The position numbers and the translations under genes are program-made. The notes beneath the pieces were generated by a model, which did not search any database, had not been told where the DNA came from, and saw only the letters and a program-made list of their open reading frames with translations. Below are positions 1 through 6,527 of a stretch of DNA of 25,013 nt, piece by piece. This stretch comes from UBA5972 sp964588725 (GTDB lineage Bacteria > Pseudomonadota > Alphaproteobacteria > Rhodobacterales > Rhodobacteraceae). The first letter of the stretch is position 1; each line of letters opens with the position of its first letter. Where the stretch lies: assembly GCA_964588725.1 (NCBI GenBank), contig CAZPQL010000045.1:1-25013 (forward strand), given 5' to 3'.

Positions 1-415
1 CGCCGCTGATACCGCCAAATTTGGACAACCCGAAATCAATCTGGGTGTCATTGCAGGTATTGGCGGCACCCAAAGGCTGACCAAATTTGTTGGAAAATCG
101 AAATCCATGGAAATGCATCTGACCGGTCGATTTATGGATGCCGACGAAGCCGAGCGCTCGGGGCTGGTAAGCCGGGTGGTTCCCGCCAAAAAACTGATGG
201 AAGACGTCATGGCAACCGCAGCAAAAATCACCGAGAAATCCACCCTAACAAATATGGCCGTGAAAGAAGCCGTTAACCGTGCCTACGAAACATCATTGGC
301 CGAAGGCATCACCTTTGAACGACGCCTGTTTCATTCTCTGTTTGCCACGCAGGATCAAAAGGAAGGCATGGCCGCATTTCTTGAAAAACGTGAACCGCAG
401 TTTCGCGGCAAATAG
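1..415 (+). CDS. Enoyl-CoA hydratase, C-terminal part (5' end outside window)
   Basis: The open frame enters from the left edge (codons in phase with base 2) and ends at TAG 413-415. It encodes about 137 residues of a crotonase-fold enoyl-CoA hydratase, which adds water to trans-2-enoyl-CoA in fatty-acid beta-oxidation. Visible motifs are FGQPEINLG, whose Glu matches the second catalytic glutamate of the family (Glu164 of rat mitochondrial hydratase), then GGTQRL, the segment LTGRFMDADEAERSGLVSRVV, and the C-terminal FERRLFHSLFATQDQKEGM region that packs in the trimer. The first catalytic Glu and the oxyanion-hole region lie outside the window. An enoyl-CoA hydratase before rpsT and dnaA is, as I remember, common in Rhodobacterales. 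The exact substrate range cannot be told from this fragment. Confidence 0.93.
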   Translation, partial: AADTAKFGQPEINLGVIAGIGGTQRLTKFVGKSKSMEMHLTGRFMDADEAERSGLVSRVVPAKKLMEDVMATAAKITEKSTLTNMAVKEAVNRAYETSLAEGITFERRLFHSLFATQDQKEGMAAFLEKREPQFRGK

Positions 416-440
416 GCGTTCAGAAACTGTGATCGGGGCG

Positions 441-469
441 TTGACTTGCGGCGGGCTCGGGTCTATTAG
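441..469 (+). promoter_or_regulatory. Sigma-70-type promoter of rpsT
   Basis: TTGACT (441-446) and TATTAG (464-469) are separated by 17 bp, 26 bp after the stop of the hydratase gene and 44 bp before the rpsT start. Transcription would begin near 476, giving a leader of about 38 nt. The -35 box matches the consensus at 5 of 6 positions and the -10 box at 4 of 6. The TTGACTTG form of the -35 fits strong housekeeping promoters in alphaproteobacteria. No start site has been measured. Confidence 0.65.
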
Positions 470-513
470 CGCGCACACATCAATCGCAACCCGATATGAC
501 CGGAATTCAGAAC

Positions 514-780
514 ATGGCCAATTCGCCACAGTCCAAGAAACGCGCGCGCCAGACAGAGCGCCGCACCACCGTAAATAAATCCCGTCGCACCCGTATCCGC
601 GGCTTTATCCGCAAAGTGGAAGAAGCACTGTCGGGGGGCGACCAGTCTTCGGCAGCTTCGGCATTGAAAGCGGCGCAGCCGGAAATCATGCGCGGCGTCA
701 CCAAAGGCGTCTGGCACAAGAACACCGCCGCGCGCAAAATTTCGCGACTGGCGGCGCGCGTTAAAGCGCTAAGCGCCTAG
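514..780 (+). CDS. rpsT: 30S ribosomal protein S20
   Basis: This gene encodes 88 residues of S20, a small basic primary-binding protein of the 30S subunit that contacts 16S rRNA. The N-terminus MANSPQSKKRARQ, the central KVEEAL and the C-terminal MRGVTKGVWHKNTAARKISRLAARVKAL are typical of alphaproteobacterial S20. A longer reading from ATG 496 adds six residues (MTGIQN), but the ATG at 514 gives the family's conserved MANS start, so I chose it. GGAATT at 501-506 is a weak Shine-Dalgarno at suitable distance. The gene has its own promoter and intrinsic terminator, so it is probably a single-gene unit rather than part of the dnaA operon. Confidence 0.97.
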   Translation: MANSPQSKKRARQTERRTTVNKSRRTRIRGFIRKVEEALSGGDQSSAASALKAAQPEIMRGVTKGVWHKNTAARKISRLAARVKALSA

Positions 781-803
781 TCAGATCCAAAGTCGTATTT
801 TGT

Positions 804-837
804 AGAACGCGATCCCTGCAGGGCCCGCGTTCTTTTT
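804..837 (+). terminator. Intrinsic terminator of rpsT
   Basis: AGAACGCG (804-811) and CGCGTTCT (826-833) form a perfect 8-bp stem. The 14-nt loop contains an inner palindrome, CCCTGCAGGG. The stem runs directly into a stretch of five T (833-837). It starts 24 bp after the rpsT stop codon. This is the clearest Rho-independent terminator in the window and separates rpsT from the rhodanese-dnaA unit. Confidence 0.85.
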
Positions 838-921
838 CGTTGTGTTCCTTCGAAAAATGCGCCGGTCTATGGGGCAAATCGACTTCTGACCATAGATTTA
901 GATGAGCACGATTATTCTGCA

Positions 922-1055
922 GATTCGGCGGTGAATTTATTCGCTAGTCAAGAGCGAAGAGTCGTTGAAATTAATCCGGTCGTGCGGGTACGGTCGTCAG
1001 GTGATTCAATAAGTCTGGGGGGACATTAATGGACACTGCCGCCAAGTCAGGAGTC
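922..1055 (+). promoter_or_regulatory. Upstream region of the rhodanese-dnaA unit with four GANTC sites
   Basis: GANTC, the CcrM methylation site of alphaproteobacteria, occurs at 922-926 (GATTC), 959-963 (GAGTC), 1003-1007 (GATTC) and 1051-1055 (GAGTC), which is four times in 134 bp. By chance one would be expected per 256 bp at even base use. The promoter of the rhodanese-dnaA unit must lie in 838-1028. A weak candidate is TTGAAA 965-970 with TACGGT 989-994 at 18-bp spacing. In Caulobacter dnaA expression responds to CcrM methylation (established); applying this here is inference. I found no CtrA-type TTAA-N7-TTAA site and no DnaA-box cluster. Confidence 0.4.
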
Positions 1056-1478
1056 GTCGAAGTCACGCCGCAAGTGGCTTGGGACGAACTGGCAGAAACG
1101 CCGGATGCAGTGTTGATCGATGTCAGGACCCGCGCCGAATGGGCGTATGTGGGAATACCTGACACGGCGGAAATATCGCGCACGACCTTGCTGATCGAGT
1201 GGCGTATGTTTCCGGACATGAAAGTCAACGAAGGATTTCTAACTAATCTGATGGAAGCGCTGGGCGGGGCTGTTCCCGCCAAGATGTTCTTTCTCTGTAG
1301 ATCGGGCGTACGCTCGTTGCAGGCTGCCGATCAGGTTGGACGCACCCTGCGCGAACAGGGCTTTGAATGCGCGTGTATAAACGTCGCCGAAGGCTTTGAG
1401 GGTGATTTGAATGAACAGGGACACAGAGGGTCCAAAAACGGCTGGAAGGTTCAGGGGCTGGCTTGGAAGCAGTCATAG
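1029..1478 (+). CDS. Rhodanese-like domain protein
   Basis: This is a 149-residue single-domain rhodanese. The domain begins with VTPQVAWDEL, followed by LIDVRTRAEWAYVG (residues 29-42), and the active-site loop is CRSGVRS with the nucleophilic Cys at residue 90. A conserved tail, NVAEGFEGDLN then HRGSKNGWKVQGL, is typical of a rhodanese subfamily I know from Rhodobacterales. Rhodaneses carry sulfane sulfur as a Cys persulfide; the acceptor here is unknown. No signal peptide or membrane segment is seen, so it should be cytoplasmic. GGGGGGA (1016-1022) is a good Shine-Dalgarno 6 bp before ATG. Only 18 bp separate its stop from dnaA, and rpsT ends in a terminator, so dnaA is probably transcribed through this gene. 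Confidence 0.9.
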   Translation: MDTAAKSGVVEVTPQVAWDELAETPDAVLIDVRTRAEWAYVGIPDTAEISRTTLLIEWRMFPDMKVNEGFLTNLMEALGGAVPAKMFFLCRSGVRSLQAADQVGRTLREQGFECACINVAEGFEGDLNEQGHRGSKNGWKVQGLAWKQS

Positions 1479-1496
1479 AAAAAAAGAAAGAAGAAT

Positions 1497-2861
1497 ATGA
1501 CCAACGACACCTGGGGGCGTGTGCGCGAAGATTTGTTGCACTCGATTGGTAAAGACGCGTTTAAGAATTGGATCGAACCGCTTGAATTTAACGGGCTGGA
1601 AAGCGGTGTAGCCACGTTCAATGCGCCTACAAGTTTTTTGGGAAACTGGGTTTCGCGCAACTACGGCGACCAGATATTGCGCGGATTATCAACAGGTGAC
1701 GGCACTGTGGATCGTCTTGAGTTCACGACAACTGCGCGCAAATCCCCTGCGCGCACAGCGAATTCAACGGCCAAAATCGATGCCGCGAATTCTGCGTCGG
1801 CTACAGGCGCGTCGCCCGATCTTCCGGGCGCGCCGCTGGATAAAAGATTCACGTTTGACAATTTTGTTGTCGGCAAACCTAACGAGCTTGCGCACGCCGC
1901 CGCACGCCGTGTCGCCGAAGGCGGTGCTGTCACGTTTAATCCACTTTTTCTGTATGGCGGCGTCGGTTTGGGCAAGACCCATTTGATGCATGCGATTGCA
2001 TGGGAAATGCAAAAACGTGACCCCGGTGCCAAAGTTCTTTATCTGTCCGCAGAACAATTTATGTACCGGTTTGTTCAGGCCCTTCGGTTCAAGGACATGA
2101 TCGGTTTCAAGGAATTGTTTCGCTCTGTCGATATATTGATGGTCGATGATGTGCAGTTCATTGCCGGTAAGGATTCCACTCAGGACGAATTTTTTCACAC
2201 CTTCAATGCGCTGGTAGACCAGAACAAGCAGATCATCATTTCCGCAGACCGCGCACCCGGCGAAATCAGCGGTCTTGAAGACCGGATCAAGTCGCGGCTG
2301 CAATGCGGTCTGGTTGTCGATCTGCACCCAACGGATTATGAACTGCGGCTGGGGATATTACAGTCCAAAGCAGAGCTGCAGGAACAGTATTATCCGGGTG
2401 TGGTTCTGGACAGAGGTGTGATCGAATATCTGGCGCACCGGATTTCCACCAACGTGCGGGTTCTCGAAGGCGCGCTGACGCGGCTTTACGCGTTTGCCTC
2501 GCTGGTGGGGCGCGAAGTAACGCTGGAGGTGGCGCAGGAATGTCTTGCGGATATCCTGCGCGCATCGGATCGCAAAGTGACAATCGACGAGATCATCCGC
2601 AAAGTGGCCGATCATTACAATCTGCGTCTGAACGACATGCTCAGCCCGCGGCGGGCGCGGTCGGTGGCGCGACCCCGTCAGGTGGCAATGTTTCTGGCCA
2701 AGGCGCTGACGTCAAAGTCGTTGCCCGAGATCGGGCGGCGTTTCGGCGGGCGCGATCACACAACGGTCATCCACGCGGTGCGCAAAATTGAAGAATTGAA
2801 AGCCGTGGACAGCCAGATAGCCGAGGATGTGGAACTGCTGCGGCGGATGCTTGAGGCCTGA
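1497..2861 (+). CDS. dnaA: Chromosomal replication initiator protein DnaA
   Basis: DnaA (454 residues) binds DnaA boxes at oriC, melts the duplex and loads the helicase. Domain I is at about residues 1-80 (WGRVREDLLHSIGKDAFKNWI) and a low-complexity Ala/Ser/Thr linker at about 81-115. The AAA+ domain has Walker A GGVGLGKT (154-161, Lys160) and Walker B VDDVQF (Asp217, Asp218). The C-terminal helix-turn-helix carries the DnaA signature FGGRDHTTV (416-424). The length is close to that of other alphaproteobacterial DnaA proteins. The ATG at 1497 follows the purine-rich stretch AAGAAAGAAG, a modest ribosome-binding site. The gene lies 18 bp after the rhodanese gene and is followed by hairpins and a repeat element, so dnaN may be transcribed separately. 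Confidence 0.99.
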   Translation: MTNDTWGRVREDLLHSIGKDAFKNWIEPLEFNGLESGVATFNAPTSFLGNWVSRNYGDQILRGLSTGDGTVDRLEFTTTARKSPARTANSTAKIDAANSASATGASPDLPGAPLDKRFTFDNFVVGKPNELAHAAARRVAEGGAVTFNPLFLYGGVGLGKTHLMHAIAWEMQKRDPGAKVLYLSAEQFMYRFVQALRFKDMIGFKELFRSVDILMVDDVQFIAGKDSTQDEFFHTFNALVDQNKQIIISADRAPGEISGLEDRIKSRLQCGLVVDLHPTDYELRLGILQSKAELQEQYYPGVVLDRGVIEYLAHRISTNVRVLEGALTRLYAFASLVGREVTLEVAQECLADILRASDRKVTIDEIIRKVADHYNLRLNDMLSPRRARSVARPRQVAMFLAKALTSKSLPEIGRRFGGRDHTTVIHAVRKIEELKAVDSQIAEDVELLRRMLEA

Positions 2862-2878
2862 CGCGATCCGGTTTTGGA

Positions 2879-2926
2879 GCCCCTTGCGGGGCGCGAGACG
2901 AGCCAGCTGCGCAAAACTTGCGCAGC
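2879..2926 (+). terminator. Two tandem hairpins after dnaA
   Basis: Two perfect hairpins follow the dnaA stop. The first is GCCCC-TTGC-GGGGC (2879-2892). The second has a 9-bp stem, GCTGCGCAA with TTGCGCAGC (2906-2914 and 2918-2926), and a 3-nt loop. Neither is followed at once by a T-run, so they are not classic intrinsic terminators. They lead into the repeat at 2931-2964. They could stop or process the dnaA transcript or protect its 3' end; which of these applies is inference. Confidence 0.5.
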
Positions 2927-2930
2927 GGCG

Positions 2931-2964
2931 GCCTGCGGCGCGAGTATTTATGCAAAAATGAAAG
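2931..2964 (+). repeat. Post-gene motif, copy A (after dnaA)
   Basis: A small GCC-TGC-GGC hairpin sequence (2931-2939) precedes the 20-base core GTATTTATGCAAAAATGAAA at 2944-2963. The core is 18/20 identical to copy B after gyrB and 17/20 identical to copy C after rppH. It lies on the same strand as dnaA, about 80 bp past the dnaA stop, with two strong hairpins before it. It does not look coding. Confidence 0.7.
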
Positions 2965-3095
2965 CTGGATGTTCTGGGTCGGTTGCTGCTGCACTTGACC
3001 ACATCATCAAACCAGTCAAGAACAATATAAAGTGATTGCACTGTTCGCGGATGCGGCTAGTCTGAGCGGCCCGACCAAGTGAGGAGCCTAACGAA

Positions 3096-4214
3096 ATGAA
3101 AGTCAGTATCGAGCGTAGTGCGTTGCTAAAGGCCATGGGTCAGGCGCAATCGGTGGTTGAGCGGCGCAATACGATTCCGATTTTGGCCAATGTGCTGATC
3201 GAAGCCGAAGGCGCGGCAGTCAGTTTCCGAGCGACCGATCTGGATATAGAGGTAGTCGACAAGGCACTGGCCACGGTCGAACGCGCCGGCACGTCCACGG
3301 TTGGCGCACATACGTTGCACGAGATCGTACGCAAACTGCCCGACGGATCACAGGTTGAATTGACTGATGACGGCGTGTCCGGACGGCTTGAAGTCCGCGC
3401 CGGACGGTCGAATTTTTCGTTGGCAACGCTGCCGCGCGAAGATTTTCCGATCATGGCGAGTTCTGAATATAGTTGTAATTTTTCGATTCAGGCGGCGGTT
3501 TTGCGGCGTTTGTTTGATAAGTCAAAATTCGCGATTTCTACCGAGGAAACAAGATATTACCTGAATGGAGTCTACTTCCATCAGGCCGATGTAAATGGGG
3601 TTATGACGCTGCGTTGCGTGGCGACCGACGGGCATCGGCTGGCGCGGGTTGATGCGCCGTTGCCCGATCAGGCCGACGGACTGCCAGGGGTGATCGTGCC
3701 ACGCAAAACCGTTGGTGAGCTACGCAAACTTCTGGATGAGGACGATATGCAGATTGCCGTGTCGGTGTCCGAGACCAAGATTCGGTTTGCCACGCCCGAA
3801 ATCACGCTGACCTCCAAGGTTATCGACGGCACGTTTCCTGATTACACACGCGTCATTCCCGCCGGCAATACCCGGCGGCTGGAAGTGGACGCGACAGAAT
3901 TCGCCCGGGCCGTTGACCGGGTGTCGACCGTATCGATGGAGCGTTCGCGCGCCGTTAAACTGGCGCTGGAAGAAGACCGTTTGATCCTGTCGGTGAATGC
4001 GCCCGACAGCGGTGCCGCCGAGGAAGAACTGGCGGTGGCTTACGGCGACGAGCGGCTGGAAATCGGATTCAATGCCAAATATCTTTTGGAAATCGCCGGG
4101 CAGGTTGATCGTGAAAACGCCGTTTTCATGTTCAATTCTTCGGGCGATCCCACGCTCATGCGCGAAGGCAATGACGAAACCGCGGTTTATGTTGTGATGC
4201 CGATGCGGGTGTAA
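3096..4214 (+). CDS. dnaN: DNA polymerase III subunit beta (sliding clamp)
   Basis: This is the 372-residue beta clamp, which forms a dimeric ring around DNA and tethers polymerases and repair proteins. The N-terminus MKVSIERSALLKAMGQAQSV, the middle RCVATDGHRLAR and the C-terminus AVYVVMPMRV are family hallmarks; the last segment forms part of the partner-binding pocket. Three repeated clamp domains of about 120 residues fit the length. GAGGAG (3081-3086) is a good Shine-Dalgarno 9 bp before ATG. A weak possible promoter is TTGCAC 3036-3041 with TAGTCT 3058-3063. recF begins 4 bp after the stop, so the two are translationally linked. The truncated DnaE2 encoded in this window would be expected to reach the clamp through ImuB, if an ImuB exists elsewhere in the genome. 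Confidence 0.99.
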   Translation: MKVSIERSALLKAMGQAQSVVERRNTIPILANVLIEAEGAAVSFRATDLDIEVVDKALATVERAGTSTVGAHTLHEIVRKLPDGSQVELTDDGVSGRLEVRAGRSNFSLATLPREDFPIMASSEYSCNFSIQAAVLRRLFDKSKFAISTEETRYYLNGVYFHQADVNGVMTLRCVATDGHRLARVDAPLPDQADGLPGVIVPRKTVGELRKLLDEDDMQIAVSVSETKIRFATPEITLTSKVIDGTFPDYTRVIPAGNTRRLEVDATEFARAVDRVSTVSMERSRAVKLALEEDRLILSVNAPDSGAAEEELAVAYGDERLEIGFNAKYLLEIAGQVDRENAVFMFNSSGDPTLMREGNDETAVYVVMPMRV

Positions 4215-4218
4215 CCCG

Positions 4219-5328
4219 TTGTCTGGACTGGGCGTCAGACGTTTGACGCTATCGCATTTTCGTTCGCATAAATTAACTGATCTCAATTTGGATTCACGCC
4301 CGATTGTTCTGTTTGGACGCAACGGGGCCGGTAAAACAAATGTGCTCGAGGCTGTGTCGTTATTGACTCCGGGGCGCGGCCTGCGTCGCGCCGCCGCCGA
4401 TGTTATGGCACGCAAGCCGGAAGGGCTTGGCTGGAAAGTATCGGCGGAAATCAACAGTTTGGGTCACGAGCACGAGGTGGCAACATGGGCTGAAACCGAC
4501 CGTGCGCGGCAGGTGCTGATTGACGGCAAGGCGGCACCGCAACTGGCGCTCGGCAATCTCATGCGCATGGCGTGGCTGGTTCCCAGCATGGACCGCCTGT
4601 GGACCGAGGGCGCCGATGGTCGGCGGCGTTTTCTGGATCGCCTTACGCTGGGATTTGAGCCGCAGCACGGCGCGTTGACGCTGGCCTATGACAAGGCCAT
4701 GCGGGAGCGCAACCGCCTGCTGCGCGACCGCGTGCACGACGATAGCTGGTATGGCGCGCTGGAATTTCAGATGGCGCGCGCAGGGGCGCAGATTTCTACC
4801 AATCGGCTGATGGCCATTGATCTGTTGACGGCGGCACAGCAACAGGCGGACACGACGTTTCCGGTTGCGGACCTGACGCTGGAAAACCGCGACGGAGGCG
4901 CGGGGAATACTACAGTTGAAGAAGATTTGCTGGCGGCCATCAGCGCTGGTCGCACCAACGATCTGACGTCCGGTCGTACCGGGACAGGCCCGCACCGCGC
5001 CGATCTTGGGGCGGTATACGTGGCCAAAGGCGTGTCTGCAGCCGCTTGTTCGACCGGAGAACAAAAAGCGTTGCTGGTGTCCCTGGTGTTGGCGGGAAGC
5101 CGGGCGCTGAAGGCGTCATTCGGGGCTGCGCCCATATTGTTGCTGGATGAACTGGCCGCCCATTTGGACAGTGATCGCCGCGCTGCGCTTTATGACGAAA
5201 TTCTTAGTCTGAAAACACAGGCATGGATGACCGGAACCGGGATCGAGTTGTTTGATTCTTTTGGCGACAAAGCGCAGTATCTTGAAGTGTGTGATGACGG
5301 CGGTCTGTCGCTGGTCAAAAAGAGGTAG
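4219..5328 (+). CDS. recF: DNA replication and repair protein RecF
   Basis: RecF (369 residues) is an SMC-like ATPase that, with RecO and RecR, loads RecA at gapped DNA. It has Walker A GRNGAGKT (33-40, Lys39), an ABC-type signature around STGEQKALL and Walker B ILLLDELAAHLD. The start is TTG at 4219, four bases after the dnaN stop. This reading gives the N-terminus MSGLGVRRLTLSHFRSH, which fits the family, and no in-frame ATG offers a better start. The rare TTG and close spacing suggest low, dnaN-coupled translation. The next gene starts 5 bp after the recF stop, with its ribosome-binding site inside the end of recF. Confidence 0.97.
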   Translation: MSGLGVRRLTLSHFRSHKLTDLNLDSRPIVLFGRNGAGKTNVLEAVSLLTPGRGLRRAAADVMARKPEGLGWKVSAEINSLGHEHEVATWAETDRARQVLIDGKAAPQLALGNLMRMAWLVPSMDRLWTEGADGRRRFLDRLTLGFEPQHGALTLAYDKAMRERNRLLRDRVHDDSWYGALEFQMARAGAQISTNRLMAIDLLTAAQQQADTTFPVADLTLENRDGGAGNTTVEEDLLAAISAGRTNDLTSGRTGTGPHRADLGAVYVAKGVSAAACSTGEQKALLVSLVLAGSRALKASFGAAPILLLDELAAHLDSDRRAALYDEILSLKTQAWMTGTGIELFDSFGDKAQYLEVCDDGGLSLVKKR

Positions 5329-5333
5329 AGACT

Positions 5334-5813
5334 ATGACAAGTTGGATTAAGGCATTGTATATATTGGTTTTGGCGGCGTTGCCCACGGCGGCGTCAAGCG
5401 CAGAACTTGATGAGACGCTGGTTACTCAGGGTCATTATTATGGCGTCGGTTGGCAGAGCGACGGGCAGCATTGGTCCGTTGAAGTTGTGTTGACAAAACA
5501 CGGCGGGCAGGTGGCTTATCCTTCGATCGGTTGCACCGGATCCTGGTCCATAAACAAAAAGGGCAAAGATTTTGTCGAGTATATCGAGCAAATCGAAACC
5601 GGGCTGGATGACTGTCTGGAGCTTGGTCTGGTCAGGCTTGAGACGTTGGCGGACGGCCGTGTGGCCTATACCTGGAGTGAATCGCTGGATTCCATTGTTG
5701 CGCGCGCGGTTTTGCTTCCGCGCGAAAACGCGAAACTGAACTATATGGAGCAGCTGAAGATCACGCTGGAGTCCATCGATTTCGACTTTTTACTGCCCGA
5801 GTTCACGGAGTAA
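5334..5813 (+). CDS. Small secreted protein of unknown function
   Basis: I do not recognise a named family. The 159-residue product has a clear Sec signal peptide: Lys6, a hydrophobic core of about residues 7-17, and likely cleavage after SSA (residue 23). The mature part has exactly two cysteines, Cys67 and Cys94, well placed for one disulfide. It is rich in beta-type segments with Gly and aromatic residues (GHYYGVGWQSDGQHW, GRVAYTWSESL), suggesting a small periplasmic beta-sandwich or barrel. The Shine-Dalgarno AGAGGTAGAG overlaps the recF stop, and the start is only 5 bp away, so it is co-transcribed with recF. The next gene begins 4 bp after its stop. Its role is open, and the recF operon position need not mean a DNA-related job. 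Confidence 0.85.
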   Translation: MTSWIKALYILVLAALPTAASSAELDETLVTQGHYYGVGWQSDGQHWSVEVVLTKHGGQVAYPSIGCTGSWSINKKGKDFVEYIEQIETGLDDCLELGLVRLETLADGRVAYTWSESLDSIVARAVLLPRENAKLNYMEQLKITLESIDFDFLLPEFTE

Positions 5814-5817
5814 TCGC

Positions 5818-6438
5818 CTGACCATCACCGTTTATGAGTTGCTGTTGTACGCAGGCGCTGTCGGGATTCTTTTTCTGGTCCCCGGGCCGGTATGGGCGGC
5901 TTTGATTGCGCGTGCGTTGAGCGGTGGATTTCACAGCGCGTGGCCACTGGCGGTTGGCGTTGTCGTTGGTGATTTTGTCTGGCCGGTACTGGCGGTGTTT
6001 GGGGTTAGCTATCTGATTTCCGTCTACGCGGATTTTCTGACGCTGCTCAAAATGGGCGGCGCGCTCATGTTGGCGTTCATGGGTCTGTTGGTGGTGCGCC
6101 GTCCCGATCGTCTGATATCCAGCGACAGCCGTTTAACCGCACCCGGAGCGTGGGCTGGTTTCAGCGCCGGTATATTGATCATCATGGGCAACCCTAAGGC
6201 CGTCATTTTCTATATGGGTGTGCTGCCCGGATTTTTTGATCTGACGCAGGTCAATCTGCTGGATATCGCCGCTATCGCGACTGTATCGATGCTGGTGCCA
6301 CTGTTAGGGAACGTCATGCTGGCCGCATTCGTGGATAGGGCGCGCCTGCTGGTCAGCTCGGATCGCGGCATTCGGCGGATCAATCAGGGGTCGGGCTGGG
6401 CTTTGATCATCGTTGGGATTCTGATCGCGCTCAGCTGA
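5818..6438 (+). CDS. LysE/RhtB-family exporter, probable CTG start
   Basis: This is an integral membrane protein of about 206 residues in the LysE/RhtB family of amino-acid and metabolite exporters. Typical signs are the N-terminal FLVPGPVW motif (the family PGP), the GGFHSAWPLAVGVVVGD segment, and MGNPKAVIFYMGVLPGFFD in the middle. About six hydrophobic segments are visible. The first standard start codon is TTG 5839, which has no Shine-Dalgarno and cuts the family N-terminus. Upstream in frame, CTG at 5818 lies 7 bp after GGAG (5807-5810) and gives MTITVYELLLYAG, matching relatives in length and sequence. I therefore place the start at 5818 as a rare CTG. It is 4 bp from the preceding stop, in the recF unit. 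The substrate cannot be inferred. Confidence 0.85.
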   Translation: MTITVYELLLYAGAVGILFLVPGPVWAALIARALSGGFHSAWPLAVGVVVGDFVWPVLAVFGVSYLISVYADFLTLLKMGGALMLAFMGLLVVRRPDRLISSDSRLTAPGAWAGFSAGILIIMGNPKAVIFYMGVLPGFFDLTQVNLLDIAAIATVSMLVPLLGNVMLAAFVDRARLLVSSDRGIRRINQGSGWALIIVGILIALS

Positions 6439-6471
6439 CGCCCCCGAACCCCAAAATCTTGTGGCCAAGGC

Positions 6472-6500
6472 GTGACATTGCCGCCAAAAACCCATATATA
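6472..6500 (+). promoter_or_regulatory. Sigma-70-type promoter of gyrB
   Basis: GTGACA (6472-6477) and TATATA (6495-6500) are separated by exactly 17 bp, 28 bp before the gyrB start. The -35 box matches TTGACA at 5 of 6 positions. TATATT, two bases on, is an alternative -10. The -10 lies inside a small inverted repeat, CCCATATATATTGGG (6491-6505). Transcription would begin near 6507, leaving a leader of about 20 nt. This would let gyrB be expressed apart from the recF unit. Confidence 0.55.
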
Positions 6501-6527
6501 TTGGGGGTAAATCAGTGGGCATGTGAC

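Noticed and set aside
791..811. GTATTTTGTAGAACGCG after rpsT as a fourth copy of the post-gene motif
   Set aside because: Only the first few bases match; the ATGAA end is missing and the region is explained by the rpsT terminator.
1371..1381. TATAAA (1376-1381) inside the rhodanese gene as a dnaA promoter
   Set aside because: No recognisable -35 at 16-18 bp upstream; a lone -10-like hexamer is expected by chance.
781..1496. Possible replication origin next to dnaA
   Set aside because: No cluster of DnaA boxes (TTATNCACA or close variants), no AT-rich unwinding region of usable length. The only near match I saw, TGTGGATTA at 22238-22246, is single and inside dnaE2.
1764..2327. Long antisense ORF (187 codons) opposite dnaA
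   Set aside because: Shadow of the dnaA codon pattern; no family resemblance and no ribosome-binding context.
2995..3031. TTGACC (2995-3000) with TATAAA (3026-3031) as the dnaN promoter
   Set aside because: The 25-bp spacing is far outside the 16-18 bp range; the alternative TTGCAC/TAGTCT pair is better spaced but weak.
3720..5064. Long antisense ORFs opposite dnaN and recF (244 and 234 codons)
   Set aside because: They mirror the third-position bias of the real genes and show no recognisable domain.
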